Origin: Lentisphaerota bacterium
GTDB lineage: Bacteria; Verrucomicrobiota; Kiritimatiellia; RFP12; UBA3636
Assembly (NCBI GenBank): GCA_022837245.1
Contig: JALHHX010000045.1
Coordinates: 1 to 14,425 of the forward strand
Length of the DNA: 14,425 nt
Direction of reading: 5' to 3'
Made by a program: the position numbers and the translations under genes. This document shows, piece by piece, positions 7,048-14,425 of the stretch. The notes under the pieces were generated by a model. It saw nothing but the letters and a program-made list of their open reading frames with translations. It ran no database searches and had not been told where the DNA came from. Within the stretch, counting starts at the first letter, position 1, and each line of letters starts with the position of its first letter.

Positions 7048-7122
7048 GATGCGTCGTTCAATTCGTGGGCGAAGAAAGGCCATGGCGTGGACGCCAGAGA
7101 TATACCGCAAACACGTAAAACA

Positions 7123-7776
7123 ATGCAAAAAACGACACAAACAGCCTCTACGCGCCGAGAGCGCGAAAGAGAACAGCACAGGGAGGAAATCCTGGATGCC
7201 GCCGAGGCCGTTTTCTCTGAAAAAGGCATAGCCTCTTCCTCTATGGAGGACATAGCCAAACGCGCCGATTTCTCCGTCGGTTCGATATACAATTTCTTCG
7301 AGAGCAAGGACGATGTGATACGCAACGTTTTCCGGCGCCTGCTCAAAGCGGAAATCGAAAGCGTTGACAAATATGTGCTGCCCTTCCTGCCAGAACCGGA
7401 AAAAGCACTGGAACACCTTACGATGGCATGGGTCAAGCACCACAGCGAGCATTCTGCCATAATGCAGGCCGGTGAGACGTTGCGCTCGATCCTCGGCAAG
7501 TCCGCCGGGGATCCCGTGGAGGACGACGAGAGCGTGGTCATGCTGCGCGATATCGACATGAAGAGAATGGCCGTTTTCGAAGAAGGTGTGAAATCCGGAG
7601 CTTTCCATAAAATAAATCCGGAGCTGTTGACCGTTATGTTCCACGGTATTTGCAAATCGTTTTGCACGTACTGGAGGCAAGTCGCCGACACCAGACCAAC
7701 CGAGGCCCGTCATAGGGAACTTTTCTATGTCATACACTTCGCCATCACAGGCCACCCGCCTGAAGGGGTAAAATGA
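7123..7776 (+). CDS. TetR/AcrR-family transcriptional regulator of the efflux operon
   Basis: This 217-residue protein has the TetR DNA-binding domain at residues about 20-66: REEILDAAEAVFSEKG, then the helix-turn-helix SSMEDIAKRADFSVGSIYNFF and the family's following ESKDDVI. The C-terminal region (about 70-217) is helical and would hold the ligand pocket; such regulators usually release DNA when a pump substrate binds. The start is uncertain. ATG at 7123 gives a normal-length N-terminus but has no Shine-Dalgarno. GTG at 7087 is in frame, adds 12 residues, and has AAAGG (7075-7079) 7 nt upstream. An ATG at 7030 is excluded because it lies inside the promoter. Its stop overlaps the tolC-like start (ATGA), so it is translated with the pump genes and very probably regulates them. 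It may also affect the divergent operon. Confidence 0.92.
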   Translation: MQKTTQTASTRREREREQHREEILDAAEAVFSEKGIASSSMEDIAKRADFSVGSIYNFFESKDDVIRNVFRRLLKAEIESVDKYVLPFLPEPEKALEHLTMAWVKHHSEHSAIMQAGETLRSILGKSAGDPVEDDESVVMLRDIDMKRMAVFEEGVKSGAFHKINPELLTVMFHGICKSFCTYWRQVADTRPTEARHRELFYVIHFAITGHPPEGVK

Positions 7777-9338
7777 GAACACATTTTCAACTTTTAAAGA
7801 TTTCGATTCTCCCGCTGGCCGCGGCCACGCTTGCCGGATGCCAGAGTTTCGATTCGAGTAGCGCCACTGGAGATATCAAGGAGGAGCTGGCGGAGCGCGC
7901 CAAGGAGCGCGCCGAGGCGAAGGCCGAGGCGGCGCAAGGGCAGCGTCCAGCCGCGAGCCAACGCGCGAAAGACAGAGGCACGGAGGAACTGCCCATTATT
8001 TCGGGCAAGTTAACGCTTCCCGACGCCGTCACGCTGGCGATGGCAAACAACCGAACGCTACAAACCGCATACCTCACGCGCACTGAGGCAGACGGCGTTA
8101 TCATGCAGGCGTACGCAGGCGCGTTGCCAAAAGTCGACGCCAGCGCCGCCGCGCAGAACATGTGGGGCGATGGCAATGACGACGACACGTATTCGCTCGG
8201 CGTGGAGATAGCCCAGCCTCTGTGGCGCAGCGGCGCCATCGGGGCGGCGATCCGCTATGCGAGGCTTTACGCCGCGAGCACCGATTTCACGATCCGCGAA
8301 CAGGTGCAGTCCACCGTTTACAAAGTCGTGCAAAAATACATGACCGTGCTCCTCGACCAGCATCTTGTGCAAGTGTACGAGGATGCCAATGCCGTTTCCG
8401 AGCGCCTTCTGCAGACTACTCGCAACCGGCGCGAGCAGGGCACGGTGTCGGACTACGAAGTGCTGCGCGCCGGAGTCGAAGTGGCAAACACCAAGGCGGC
8501 ACTAATCAACGCGAACAACGTGCTGCAAAGCGACATCGTATCGCTATTCCGGGAGATGGGCGTGTCGCAGGACAGCACCGTGGATTTTTCCGGCGAACTT
8601 GCGTATTCGCCCGAGGCATACGACCTTGAGACCGCTTCGATCAAGGCGCTCCGTGAACGGCCGGACATCGCTCGCGCCCAGGCAGCCCTGTTCATGGCGG
8701 AGGAGAACATAAAGATCGCCAATTCGTCTTACGGCCCGAAGGTGGACGCTTTCGCGAGCGGTGACTACTCCAACAGGCGCGAAGACGATTGGAACGACGA
8801 GTGGATCATCGGGGCGCGCGCGACGCTGTCGCTATTCGATGGCTTCGAGCGGCGCGGCAAGGTCATGGCCGCCGTCTCGAAACGAGATCAGGCGGCGGAA
8901 GCGCTGCGCGACATCGAGGACCTAGCGCACGTGGAGGTGGTTGACGCCCTCCTAAAACTTAAGTACGCCGAAGAGCTTTACATTTCGCAGATGAAAAACC
9001 TCGACCTATCGAAGGAGGCGCTGCGCATTCTCGAGACAGGCTCGAGCTTCGGCAGGAACACCCAGGTGGAAGTGCTAGACGCCCGCGCCGCACTCACCCA
9101 GTCCGTGGGCGCATACTACAACGCGGTTTACTCGCATGGCATCGCGCGTCTCGGCATACGCTACGCCACGGGAACGCTTTCTCCGGACGACCCGCTTGAG
9201 GATCTCGTAGTCATGCCGGAACCGGAGCAAACTCCCGAACCGGAGCAAACTTCCGAACCGGAGCAAACTCCCGAACCGGAACAGGCTGCGGAACCCGGAC
9301 AAATCACGGCACCCGAGAGCGCTCCAGGTCAGAACTAA
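7773..9338 (+). CDS. TolC-like outer membrane efflux lipoprotein
   Basis: This 521-residue protein has a lipoprotein signal peptide with lipobox LAGC (acylated Cys23), as in OprM-type channels. A charged Ala/Glu/Lys/Arg-rich segment (about 35-70) precedes two outer-membrane efflux (OEP) halves. The first begins near LTLPDAVTLAMANNRTLQ (about 80-265); the second begins near IKALRERPDIARAQAALFMAEENIKIANSSY and ends near 465. The DIARAQAAL motif is typical of the RND outer-membrane lipoprotein family. It forms the trimeric exit duct for the pump encoded downstream. The ATG overlaps the tetR stop (ATGA) and has AAGGGG just upstream. Odd features are the long charged segment before the first OEP half and a C-terminal tail of six-residue Pro/Glu/Gln repeats (482-511). 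Confidence 0.94.
   Translation: MRTHFQLLKISILPLAAATLAGCQSFDSSSATGDIKEELAERAKERAEAKAEAAQGQRPAASQRAKDRGTEELPIISGKLTLPDAVTLAMANNRTLQTAYLTRTEADGVIMQAYAGALPKVDASAAAQNMWGDGNDDDTYSLGVEIAQPLWRSGAIGAAIRYARLYAASTDFTIREQVQSTVYKVVQKYMTVLLDQHLVQVYEDANAVSERLLQTTRNRREQGTVSDYEVLRAGVEVANTKAALINANNVLQSDIVSLFREMGVSQDSTVDFSGELAYSPEAYDLETASIKALRERPDIARAQAALFMAEENIKIANSSYGPKVDAFASGDYSNRREDDWNDEWIIGARATLSLFDGFERRGKVMAAVSKRDQAAEALRDIEDLAHVEVVDALLKLKYAEELYISQMKNLDLSKEALRILETGSSFGRNTQVEVLDARAALTQSVGAYYNAVYSHGIARLGIRYATGTLSPDDPLEDLVVMPEPEQTPEPEQTSEPEQTPEPEQAAEPGQITAPESAPGQN
9216..9305 (+). repeat. 18-bp tandem repeat coding a Pro-Glu-Pro-Glu-Gln-Thr tail
   Basis: Five in-frame 18-bp units (9216-9233, 9234-9251, 9252-9269, 9270-9287, 9288-9305) encode PEPEQT, PEPEQT, SEPEQT, PEPEQA, AEPGQI. 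The first three are almost identical in DNA; the last two are diverged. They lie at the C-terminal end of the TolC-like lipoprotein, in what should be a periplasmic disordered tail. Slippage in such arrays could change repeat number between strains. Confidence 0.85.
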
Positions 9339-9370
9339 CGACATTTTCAACCAAAGATGAATCAATTATA

Positions 9371-10465
9371 ATGAAACGCATAATCATGGCAACGGCAATT
9401 TTAGCGGCGGCATCATGCGCCATGGCCCAGGAAGAACAGCCTCTGGAACAGATGGAGAAAACGTACATCATACGCACCACGACGCCACAGCGCAGGTCTA
9501 TCGCGGAAACGGTGTCGCAGACAGGGTCGCTTGAAGCGCCATCAGTTGTGCAGATACTCCCGAAAGTCGGAGGGCGGCTCATAGCCACATCCAATAAGGA
9601 CGGCGCCAAAATCACCGAAGGCACGCGGGTCTCGAAGGGCGAGATCATAGCCCGGATAGAGGCCTCCGACTACGCCGCGCGTCTGGAGGTTGCCAGGGCA
9701 GGCCTCGCATACGCCAAGGCGAGCCTCGACGATGCGCAGAAGGAATTCAACCGGACCGAGGCGCTGCTCAAAGTGAACACCGCCACGGAGCAGGAGGCCG
9801 ACAGGGCGCTCGCGAACCTGGAGCGCGCCAAGGCCGCGCACAGCGAAGCGGAGGCGAACCTATCGCTGGCGCAGATCAACCTCGAAGAGACGGACATACG
9901 TGCTCCGTTCGACGGTGTAGTCTCAAAAAAACACGCCTACGTGGGTGCTATGCTCTCGCAAGCGACCCCGGTCTACACGATCACACAGGTTGATAAGCTG
10001 CGCATCTTTTTCGATGTGCCCACGACTATTTTCTCGAAACTCGTGCCTGGTGAAACTCAAATCGCCGTGACAGTGGATGCATATCCCGAGGAGAAGCTCG
10101 ACTTGAAGCTCTTCAGCGTGCACCCAGTGGCGAGCGGCGTGACGCGCACAGTGCGCATTGAGCTGCACCTCGACAACCCGGATGGCAAATATCTCCCTGG
10201 CATGTACGCAAAAGGCGAAATCGCGCTAAACCGCCGCGAAAACGCGCTGGTGATCCCGTACACAAGCTTCGTTTCGCTGATCAACGGCGCCATTGTTTAC
10301 AAAGTGGAGGACGGCCACGCCGTGGCGACCGAGGTGAAGCTCGGCATACGCCACGACGAGGTCATAGAAGTGCTTGAGGGTCTGGATGACAACGACGTGA
10401 TCGTCTCAGCCGGCCACCACCGCCTGTCCGACGGCGTCAAGGTATCCATCGAGCAAGCCAACTAG
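9371..10465 (+). CDS. RND efflux periplasmic adaptor (membrane fusion protein)
   Basis: This 364-residue protein has the MFP/HlyD layout. Residues 1-19 are a signal peptide (cleavage likely AMA-Q; an AASC at 13-16 is a poor lipobox). The lipoyl-like barrel-sandwich is split between about 56-100 and 171-205, with a helical hairpin (about 101-170) rich in Ala/Glu. The landmark ETDIRAPFDGVVSKK (173-187) marks return to the barrel, followed by a beta-barrel (about 208-285, LPGMYAKGEI near its end) and a membrane-proximal domain. It links the RND pump to the TolC-like channel in the periplasm. It starts 32 bp after the tolC-like gene without a clear Shine-Dalgarno and is followed by the pump gene after 44 bp. 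A 4-codon ATG-initiated frame ends just before this start and is probably meaningless. Confidence 0.94.
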   Translation: MKRIIMATAILAAASCAMAQEEQPLEQMEKTYIIRTTTPQRRSIAETVSQTGSLEAPSVVQILPKVGGRLIATSNKDGAKITEGTRVSKGEIIARIEASDYAARLEVARAGLAYAKASLDDAQKEFNRTEALLKVNTATEQEADRALANLERAKAAHSEAEANLSLAQINLEETDIRAPFDGVVSKKHAYVGAMLSQATPVYTITQVDKLRIFFDVPTTIFSKLVPGETQIAVTVDAYPEEKLDLKLFSVHPVASGVTRTVRIELHLDNPDGKYLPGMYAKGEIALNRRENALVIPYTSFVSLINGAIVYKVEDGHAVATEVKLGIRHDEVIEVLEGLDDNDVIVSAGHHRLSDGVKVSIEQAN

Positions 10466-10509
10466 CGCGCCACCGCGCGGCAATCAATAGAGAACCCCCA
10501 GCGTGACAC

Positions 10510-13500
10510 ATGAAACTTTCTGAATTAGGCGTAAAACGCCCGGTCGCCACGATGATGGTGTTCCTGAGCGTGTTCATCATAGGCGTCGTGGCATACAGGC
10601 AACTCGCTGTGGACATGATGCCGGAGATTGAGGCGCCAACGATATCCGTATTCACAACCTGGTCTGGTGCGAGCACCGAGGACGTGGAATCGAAGATCAC
10701 GCGCGTAGTCGAGAGCGCGCTCGGCAGCGTGACGGACCTCGACGAAATCACCAGCTCGACGAGCGAGGGCGTTTCGCGCGTCACATGCAAATTCAAATGG
10801 GGCACGGAGCTGGGCGAGGCCTCCAACGACATGCGCGACCTTCTGGACCGCGTCAAGCGGCGCCTCCCGGACGATGCGGACATGCCGATAATGTTCAAAT
10901 TCAACAGCGCCAACATGCCGATAATGTTCTTCAGTGTGAGTGCCAACGAGAATATACGGCAGATGGACAAGCTCGTTAACGACGAAGTGGTTGACGCGCT
11001 CAAGCGGGTCCCGGGCGTGGGCTCCGCCGAGGCGTTTGGTGGCTACATGCGCCAGGTTAACGTACTGATCAATCCGAAGAAAATGGCCGCCTACGGTCTC
11101 TCCCTGGCAGACATCCAGCTAGCCATTGCAAGCGAAAACCGCACCGAGCCGGCAGGCAACATCAAGATAGGGGAACTGGACTACACCATACGCGTACCCG
11201 GCGAATTCAGCGACCCCGCGCAAGTCGGCGATGTAGTGGTAAAGCGCGACGGCGCCGCGCTGGTGAGGCTTTCGGAAGTAGCGACCGTGGAAGACGGTTT
11301 TGTCGAGGAGAACAACATATCCGAGACCGACGGGCGGCGTTCCATGATCGTTATAGTGCAAAAACGCTCCGGCGAAAACACAGTGGCAGTGTGCGAACGC
11401 ATCCTCAAGAAAATGGAGGACATCAAGCGGACGCTCCCCGCCGACTACAAGATACTGTTGATCAACGACAGCAGCGAAATCATCAAAAAGTCCATCTCGG
11501 CAGTCGGTGAGACTGTAATATACGGTGGCATATTCGTTATTCTCACGACGCTTTTTTTCCTGCGCAGCATACGAACGTCGCTCGTGATCGCGCTTACGAT
11601 CCCGTTCTCGCTGATCATCGCGTTCATATTCATGTTCGCCATGGGCTGGACTATCAACATCATCAGCCTTTCGGCTTTGTCTATCGCTATCGGCATGGTG
11701 GTGGACAACGCGGTCGTCGTCCTCGAGAACATCATGTCTCACGTGTCGCGAGGCACGAGCCGGCGCGAGGCGTCCATGTTCGGGGCAGACGAGGTAGGCC
11801 TCGCCGTGGTTGCTTCGACTCTTACAACGATCGTCGTGTTCCTGCCTCTTATCTTCGTGGATGGCGTCGCCGGCATCATGATGAAGCAACTTGGCGGCCT
11901 CGTAGTCGCCACGTTGCTCGCATCCCTGATCTGCTCGCTTTACCTAACGCCCATGCTGGCTTCAAAGCTGATCCCGGAGGCGGATATCGACAGCGGCGAG
12001 ACACGCGCCAACCGCTTCCAGATCTGGAGTGAAAACGTGTTTCTTGCGGTTGAGAGAGGCTACGGGCATCTACTATCATGGTCGCTCAAGTTCCGCTGGC
12101 TCGTCGTCTTAATCGCCATTGCCGTGATCGTGCTCGCCGTGTACGGCTTCACACGCCTGGGCAGCGAATTTCTGGGCAAAGAAGACACCGGCGAGCTCAG
12201 TATCACCTACGAGCTGCCGCTGAGCACACGTTACGAAATCACGGCGGAGACGGGCCGCGAAATCCTTAAGGTAGTCGAACGCGTGATCGGCCGCGAAAAC
12301 ATCATAATCTCGTCGCTTAGCGCCGGCGGAGGTGGAGGCGGCTTCGGCGGATCCCGCGCCTCTCATATCGGCACCATCAGGGCCAGACTCGTCGATTCCG
12401 ACAAGCGGCCGAAAACCACTGACCAGTACGCAGATGAAATATCCTCTGAGGTCGGTGAATGGCCTGAGATCGTCAAAATCAATGCGGGCTCGAACGACTT
12501 CATGAGCCGTATTCTCATGGGCGGCGGCTCCAATCTGCGCATCGACGTGTTCGGGTATGACCTGGAAGCCGGTTACGAAGTGGCGCAGCGGGTCCTCGGG
12601 ATCGTGCGCCGGACGGAAGGCACGCGCAACGCGCGGATATCGCAGGACGTTGGCAAGCCCGAGCTCTCAGTGAAAGTCGACCGCGGGCGCGCCGCCAGCG
12701 TCGGTCTTTCGATGGAGGAAATCACCTCCGCCATTAGCACCCTCTTCCAGGGTTCAATAGCGTCTGAATACCGTGAGGGAGAGGACGGCTACGACATCCT
12801 GGTGCGCCTCGATGAAACGTACCGCCGCACTATCGAGGACATCCGCCGCTCGGAGCTGAAACTCCGCTCCGGCGAAGTGGTGCGCCTCGACACCATCGCC
12901 GACGTCGTCGAAGCTTCGGGTCCCGTCACGATATCGCGCAAAAATCAGGAACGGCGCGTCTCCGTATATTTTGATACAATCGACCGTCCGCAGGGCGACG
13001 TCATGAACGACGTGCGCGCCCACATCGAGGGCGAAGTTCTGCTACCGGCGGGCACGACCGTAGAGTATGGCGGCATGATCGAGGAGCAGGAGGAAACCGA
13101 GCAAGTGATGATCATGATGATTTCGCTCGGCCTGATTCTCGTCTTCATGGTAATGGCGGCGCAGTTCGAATCATTCATCCATCCGCTCATAATCATGTTC
13201 TCGATCCCGTTCGCTTTCAGCGGTGTCGTCGTTGCGCTCGGCTCCACGGACACGCCGCTAAGCATGACCGCCTACATCGGCATCATACTGCTCGTGGGTA
13301 TCGTGGTGAACAACGCCATAGTCCTTATCGACTACATTAACCTGCTGCGCACGCGCGGCTCCAAGCTGCGCGATTCGATCGTAGACAGCGGCCGTCAGCG
13401 TCTACGCCCCGTGCTGATCACCACGCTCACCACCATTCTTGGCATGTTGCCGATGGCGCTCAGCACGGGCGACGGCTCCGCCGCGTGGCGTCCGCTCGCG

Positions 13501-13617
13501 CTTGTCGTCGTGGGCGGCTTAACCGTCTCCACCATTGTGACCATGGTCATCGTTCCCGTGCTCTACTACATCATCGAATCGCACCGGCGTCTGGCGCGGA
13601 AGGGGCAATCGGCATGA
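10510..13617 (+). CDS. HAE-1-type RND efflux pump, inner membrane
   Basis: This 1035-residue protein matches AcrB-type length and layout: TM1 near residue 11-30, a porter domain, TM2-6 (about 335-490), TM7 near 528-550, a second porter domain and TM8-12 (about 865-1022). Landmarks are the N-terminal [23 protein letters not shown] in TM4, [16 protein letters not shown] in TM10 and [12 protein letters not shown] in TM11. Such trimers export amphiphilic drugs, bile acids or similar compounds with proton import. Asp399 aligns with AcrB Asp407, but Asp408 is replaced by Asn400 and Lys940 by Asn934; this pairing is seen in many HAE-1-like pumps. A Gly-rich loop (606-614) lies in the second porter half. 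The absence of CzcA-type TM4 motifs argues against a classic metal pump. No Shine-Dalgarno is evident. Its stop overlaps the PII-like start (ATGA). Confidence 0.95.
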   Translation: MKLSELGVKRPVATMMVFLSVFIIGVVAYRQLAVDMMPEIEAPTISVFTTWSGASTEDVESKITRVVESALGSVTDLDEITSSTSEGVSRVTCKFKWGTELGEASNDMRDLLDRVKRRLPDDADMPIMFKFNSANMPIMFFSVSANENIRQMDKLVNDEVVDALKRVPGVGSAEAFGGYMRQVNVLINPKKMAAYGLSLADIQLAIASENRTEPAGNIKIGELDYTIRVPGEFSDPAQVGDVVVKRDGAALVRLSEVATVEDGFVEENNISETDGRRSMIVIVQKRSGENTVAVCERILKKMEDIKRTLPADYKILLINDSSEIIKKSISAVGETVIYGGIFVILTTLFFLRSIRTSLVIALTIPFSLIIAFIFMFAMGWTINIISLSALSIAIGMVVDNAVVVLENIMSHVSRGTSRREASMFGADEVGLAVVASTLTTIVVFLPLIFVDGVAGIMMKQLGGLVVATLLASLICSLYLTPMLASKLIPEADIDSGETRANRFQIWSENVFLAVERGYGHLLSWSLKFRWLVVLIAIAVIVLAVYGFTRLGSEFLGKEDTGELSITYELPLSTRYEITAETGREILKVVERVIGRENIIISSLSAGGGGGGFGGSRASHIGTIRARLVDSDKRPKTTDQYADEISSEVGEWPEIVKINAGSNDFMSRILMGGGSNLRIDVFGYDLEAGYEVAQRVLGIVRRTEGTRNARISQDVGKPELSVKVDRGRAASVGLSMEEITSAISTLFQGSIASEYREGEDGYDILVRLDETYRRTIEDIRRSELKLRSGEVVRLDTIADVVEASGPVTISRKNQERRVSVYFDTIDRPQGDVMNDVRAHIEGEVLLPAGTTVEYGGMIEEQEETEQVMIMMISLGLILVFMVMAAQFESFIHPLIIMFSIPFAFSGVVVALGSTDTPLSMTAYIGIILLVGIVVNNAIVLIDYINLLRTRGSKLRDSIVDSGRQRLRPVLITTLTTILGMLPMALSTGDGSAAWRPLALVVVGGLTVSTIVTMVIVPVLYYIIESHRRLARKGQSA

Positions 13618-13922
13618 AATGCATAACAGTCTTCTACAACGTCTCCATCTCCGATGAAGTTATAGCCGCGATATGCGGCGCTGGGGTAAAGGAATACTCC
13701 ATAATACCCCGCACCCATGGCTGCGGCGCGACAAGCGGCGCGCGCTTCGACGACCACGTCTGGCCCGGCTACAACTCCGTGCTCGTAATGGTGGTCGACG
13801 CCGACGTCGCCCCCAAAGTAATGGAAGCGCTCCAGACCTTGCGCAACACTCCACGCGGCCGCCGCTCCGGCCTCTACGCCTGCCAAACCGCCGTCGAGGC
13901 CGCGCTCTTGCCGCCCGGTTAG
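13614..13922 (+). CDS. PII-like small protein of the RND-associated group
   Basis: This is a 102-residue protein with the ferredoxin-like pattern of PII proteins: strand [12 protein letters not shown], helix about 13-23, strand with T-loop region about 28-50 (THGCGATSGARFDDHVW), then WPGYNSVLVMVVD, a helix about 65-78, and a C-terminal strand ending CQTAVEA. The HVWPG.NSVL segment resembles the PII-related group (PII-NG) reported next to RND and heavy-metal efflux genes; this is recalled knowledge, not a search result. Members are thought to sense or buffer pump activity, but no mechanism is established. It lacks GlnB/GlnK's T-loop uridylylation tyrosine context. The ATG overlaps the rnd stop (ATGA) and has AAGGGG 9 nt upstream, so it is co-translated with the pump. 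Cys3, Cys21, Cys37, Cys90 and His35, His48 are potential ligands. Confidence 0.75.
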   Translation: MKCITVFYNVSISDEVIAAICGAGVKEYSIIPRTHGCGATSGARFDDHVWPGYNSVLVMVVDADVAPKVMEALQTLRNTPRGRRSGLYACQTAVEAALLPPG

Positions 13923-13987
13923 TTTGCTCTTGCCATGCCTTTTCCACCCTCTCCCTGCCGGCAGGCAGCCAGATTTGATTGGATTCG

Positions 13988-14012
13988 TAAAAAAACCGTT
14001 TTAAAAAACGGT
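13988..14012 (-). terminator. Intrinsic terminator for minus-strand transcription
   Basis: ACCGTTTT (13995-14002) and AAAACGGT (14005-14012) form a perfect inverted repeat; the realistic hairpin is 7 bp with a 4-nt loop. On the minus strand it is followed by a run of about seven U residues (plus-strand A run 13989-13995). No T-run follows on the plus strand. It would stop transcripts arriving from the transposase-like gene before they enter the efflux operon from behind. Confidence 0.75.
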
Positions 14013-14016
14013 CGCC

Positions 14017-14084
14017 GGACAGAGTGAATGCAACCATGGGCAAGGTAAATGCACGGCCTCGCGCCGAGGTGCATTGACTCTGCC
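14017..14084. repeat. Nested inverted repeats, possible insertion sequence terminus
   Basis: The outer arms are 14017-14035 (read on the minus strand as GGTTGCATTCACTCTGTCC) and 14068-14084 (GGTGCATTGACTCTGCC); they match at nearly every position. Inside, AATGCA (14048-14053) and CCTCG (14057-14061) pair with CGAGG (14065-14069) and TGCATT (14070-14075) around a CGC loop, with a CGG bulge. The TGCATT core therefore occurs three times in 60 bp. Confidence 0.5.
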
Positions 14085-14260
14085 TTAAGTTCGTGTTCTG
14101 TGGCGTCGGCGAGGCGTTTTTTGCGGTTTTCAGGAGGCGGAATCGCGTCGTGGATGTGGATTTGAGCCTGATCGAGGCATAGGTCACCCAACCCATGGCG
14201 CAGGCTCCGTTTGCGGCAGAGTAGATGCGACTGGGTGCGACGTTCAGGCTGTCCGGTGGG

Positions 14261-14425
14261 CTATTTCATCTCGATGCCGACGAGGCGCGGCTTGAGGCAA
14301 ACCTTCCTGGGATCGATTTTGGCGATGCGGAGCTTCGCCGCGACGCCTTCGCCGCGGATGAACTCGAACACGTCGTAGGGCGTGCGGTCGGACTGCGACT
14401 GGCGGATGTAGGCGTTGACGTGCGA
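14261..14425 (-). CDS. C-terminal 54 residues of an IS30-like/integrase-core transposase, partial
   Basis: The minus strand is open from the right edge to a TAG at 14261-14263. The 54 residues read SHVNAYIRQSQSDRTPYDVFEF, then IRGEGVAAKLRIAKIDP and a final VCLKPRLVG segment. The pattern 'N.Y.R.S..D.TPY..F.F..G......L.I..I....V.LKP.L' is what I recognise from the end of IS30-like, integrase-core (DDE) transposases. The catalytic residues lie outside the window. A terminator and inverted repeats follow its stop, as expected at an element's end. The fragment is short, so the family is tentative. Confidence 0.5.
   Translation of the reverse strand, partial: SHVNAYIRQSQSDRTPYDVFEFIRGEGVAAKLRIAKIDPRKVCLKPRLVGIEMK

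Larger units (their letters stand above)
13923..14260. other. Non-coding stretch after the efflux operon, probable insertion sequence end
   Basis: No convincing gene lies here on either strand; the frames that stay open have no recognisable protein pattern. The stretch contains a palindrome CTGCCGGCAG (13955-13964) without a T-run, a minus-strand intrinsic terminator (13988-14012) and nested inverted repeats (14017-14084). From about 14085 to 14260 nothing is recognisable. Because a transposase-like C-terminus ends at 14261, part of this is likely the untranslated end of a mobile element. Confidence 0.6.

Noticed and set aside
7030..7122. An ATG at 7030 as the tetR start
   Set aside because: It lies between the -35 and -10 boxes, upstream of the predicted transcription start, so it would not be in the mRNA.
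6895..7782. An N-terminal extension of the large TPR protein up to 7782
   Set aside because: It would run through both promoters and antisense to the whole tetR gene; the signal peptide, Shine-Dalgarno and predicted transcription start all support the ATG at 6894.
10465..10479. A GCGCG/CGCGC hairpin right after the adaptor stop codon
   Set aside because: It is only 5 bp with no T-run and lies inside an operon; too weak to call a terminator or attenuator.
14106..14127. A T-run after a GC-rich stretch that looks like a plus-strand terminator
   Set aside because: The bases before the T-run do not form a stem.
13660..14196. A minus-strand frame behind the efflux operon
   Set aside because: The translation is low-complexity Arg-rich where it lies opposite the PII-like gene, and the frame crosses the terminator and nested repeats.

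Overview
The window is about 14.4 kb of moderately high-GC bacterial DNA with Gram-negative envelope genes throughout: signal peptides, a lipoprotein outer-membrane channel, an RND pump and ExbB/ExbD motor subunits. An ExbB with its own signal peptide, two tandem ExbD genes, and two exported TPR proteins but no TonB suggests the PVC group (Verrucomicrobiota, Kiritimatiellota or Lentisphaerota). The GH78-like gene at the left edge would fit a polysaccharide degrader of that kind. The phylum is an inference from gene content, not from a marker gene.

Left half, minus strand (6894 down to 1): a probable single transcription unit starts at an extended -10 promoter (6980-6952). It runs large periplasmic TPR protein (1063 aa), small periplasmic TPR protein (271 aa), ExbB/TolQ, ExbD/TolR no. 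1, ExbD/TolR no. 2, thiol peroxidase (Tpx), and the start of an alpha-L-rhamnosidase-like (GH78-type) protein cut by the window edge. The first five genes look like a proton-driven inner-membrane motor whose periplasmic partners are TPR proteins rather than TonB.

Right half, plus strand (7019 to 13922): a near-consensus promoter (7019-7047), with a palindrome inside its spacer, drives a TetR-family regulator, a TolC-like lipoprotein, an RND membrane-fusion protein, an HAE-1-type RND pump and a small PII-like protein. ATGA overlaps join tetR to tolC and rnd to the PII-like gene. This is a complete tripartite efflux system with a probable autoregulator at its head and a possible PII-type sensor at its tail. 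The two -35 boxes are only 38 bp apart, so one TetR operator could influence both directions.

Right edge (13923 to 14425): no host gene is visible. The region holds an intrinsic terminator that works on the minus strand, nested inverted repeats, and the last 54 codons of a minus-strand protein that resembles the C-terminus of IS30-like/integrase-core transposases. It is probably the end of an insertion sequence lying downstream of, and convergent with, the efflux operon.
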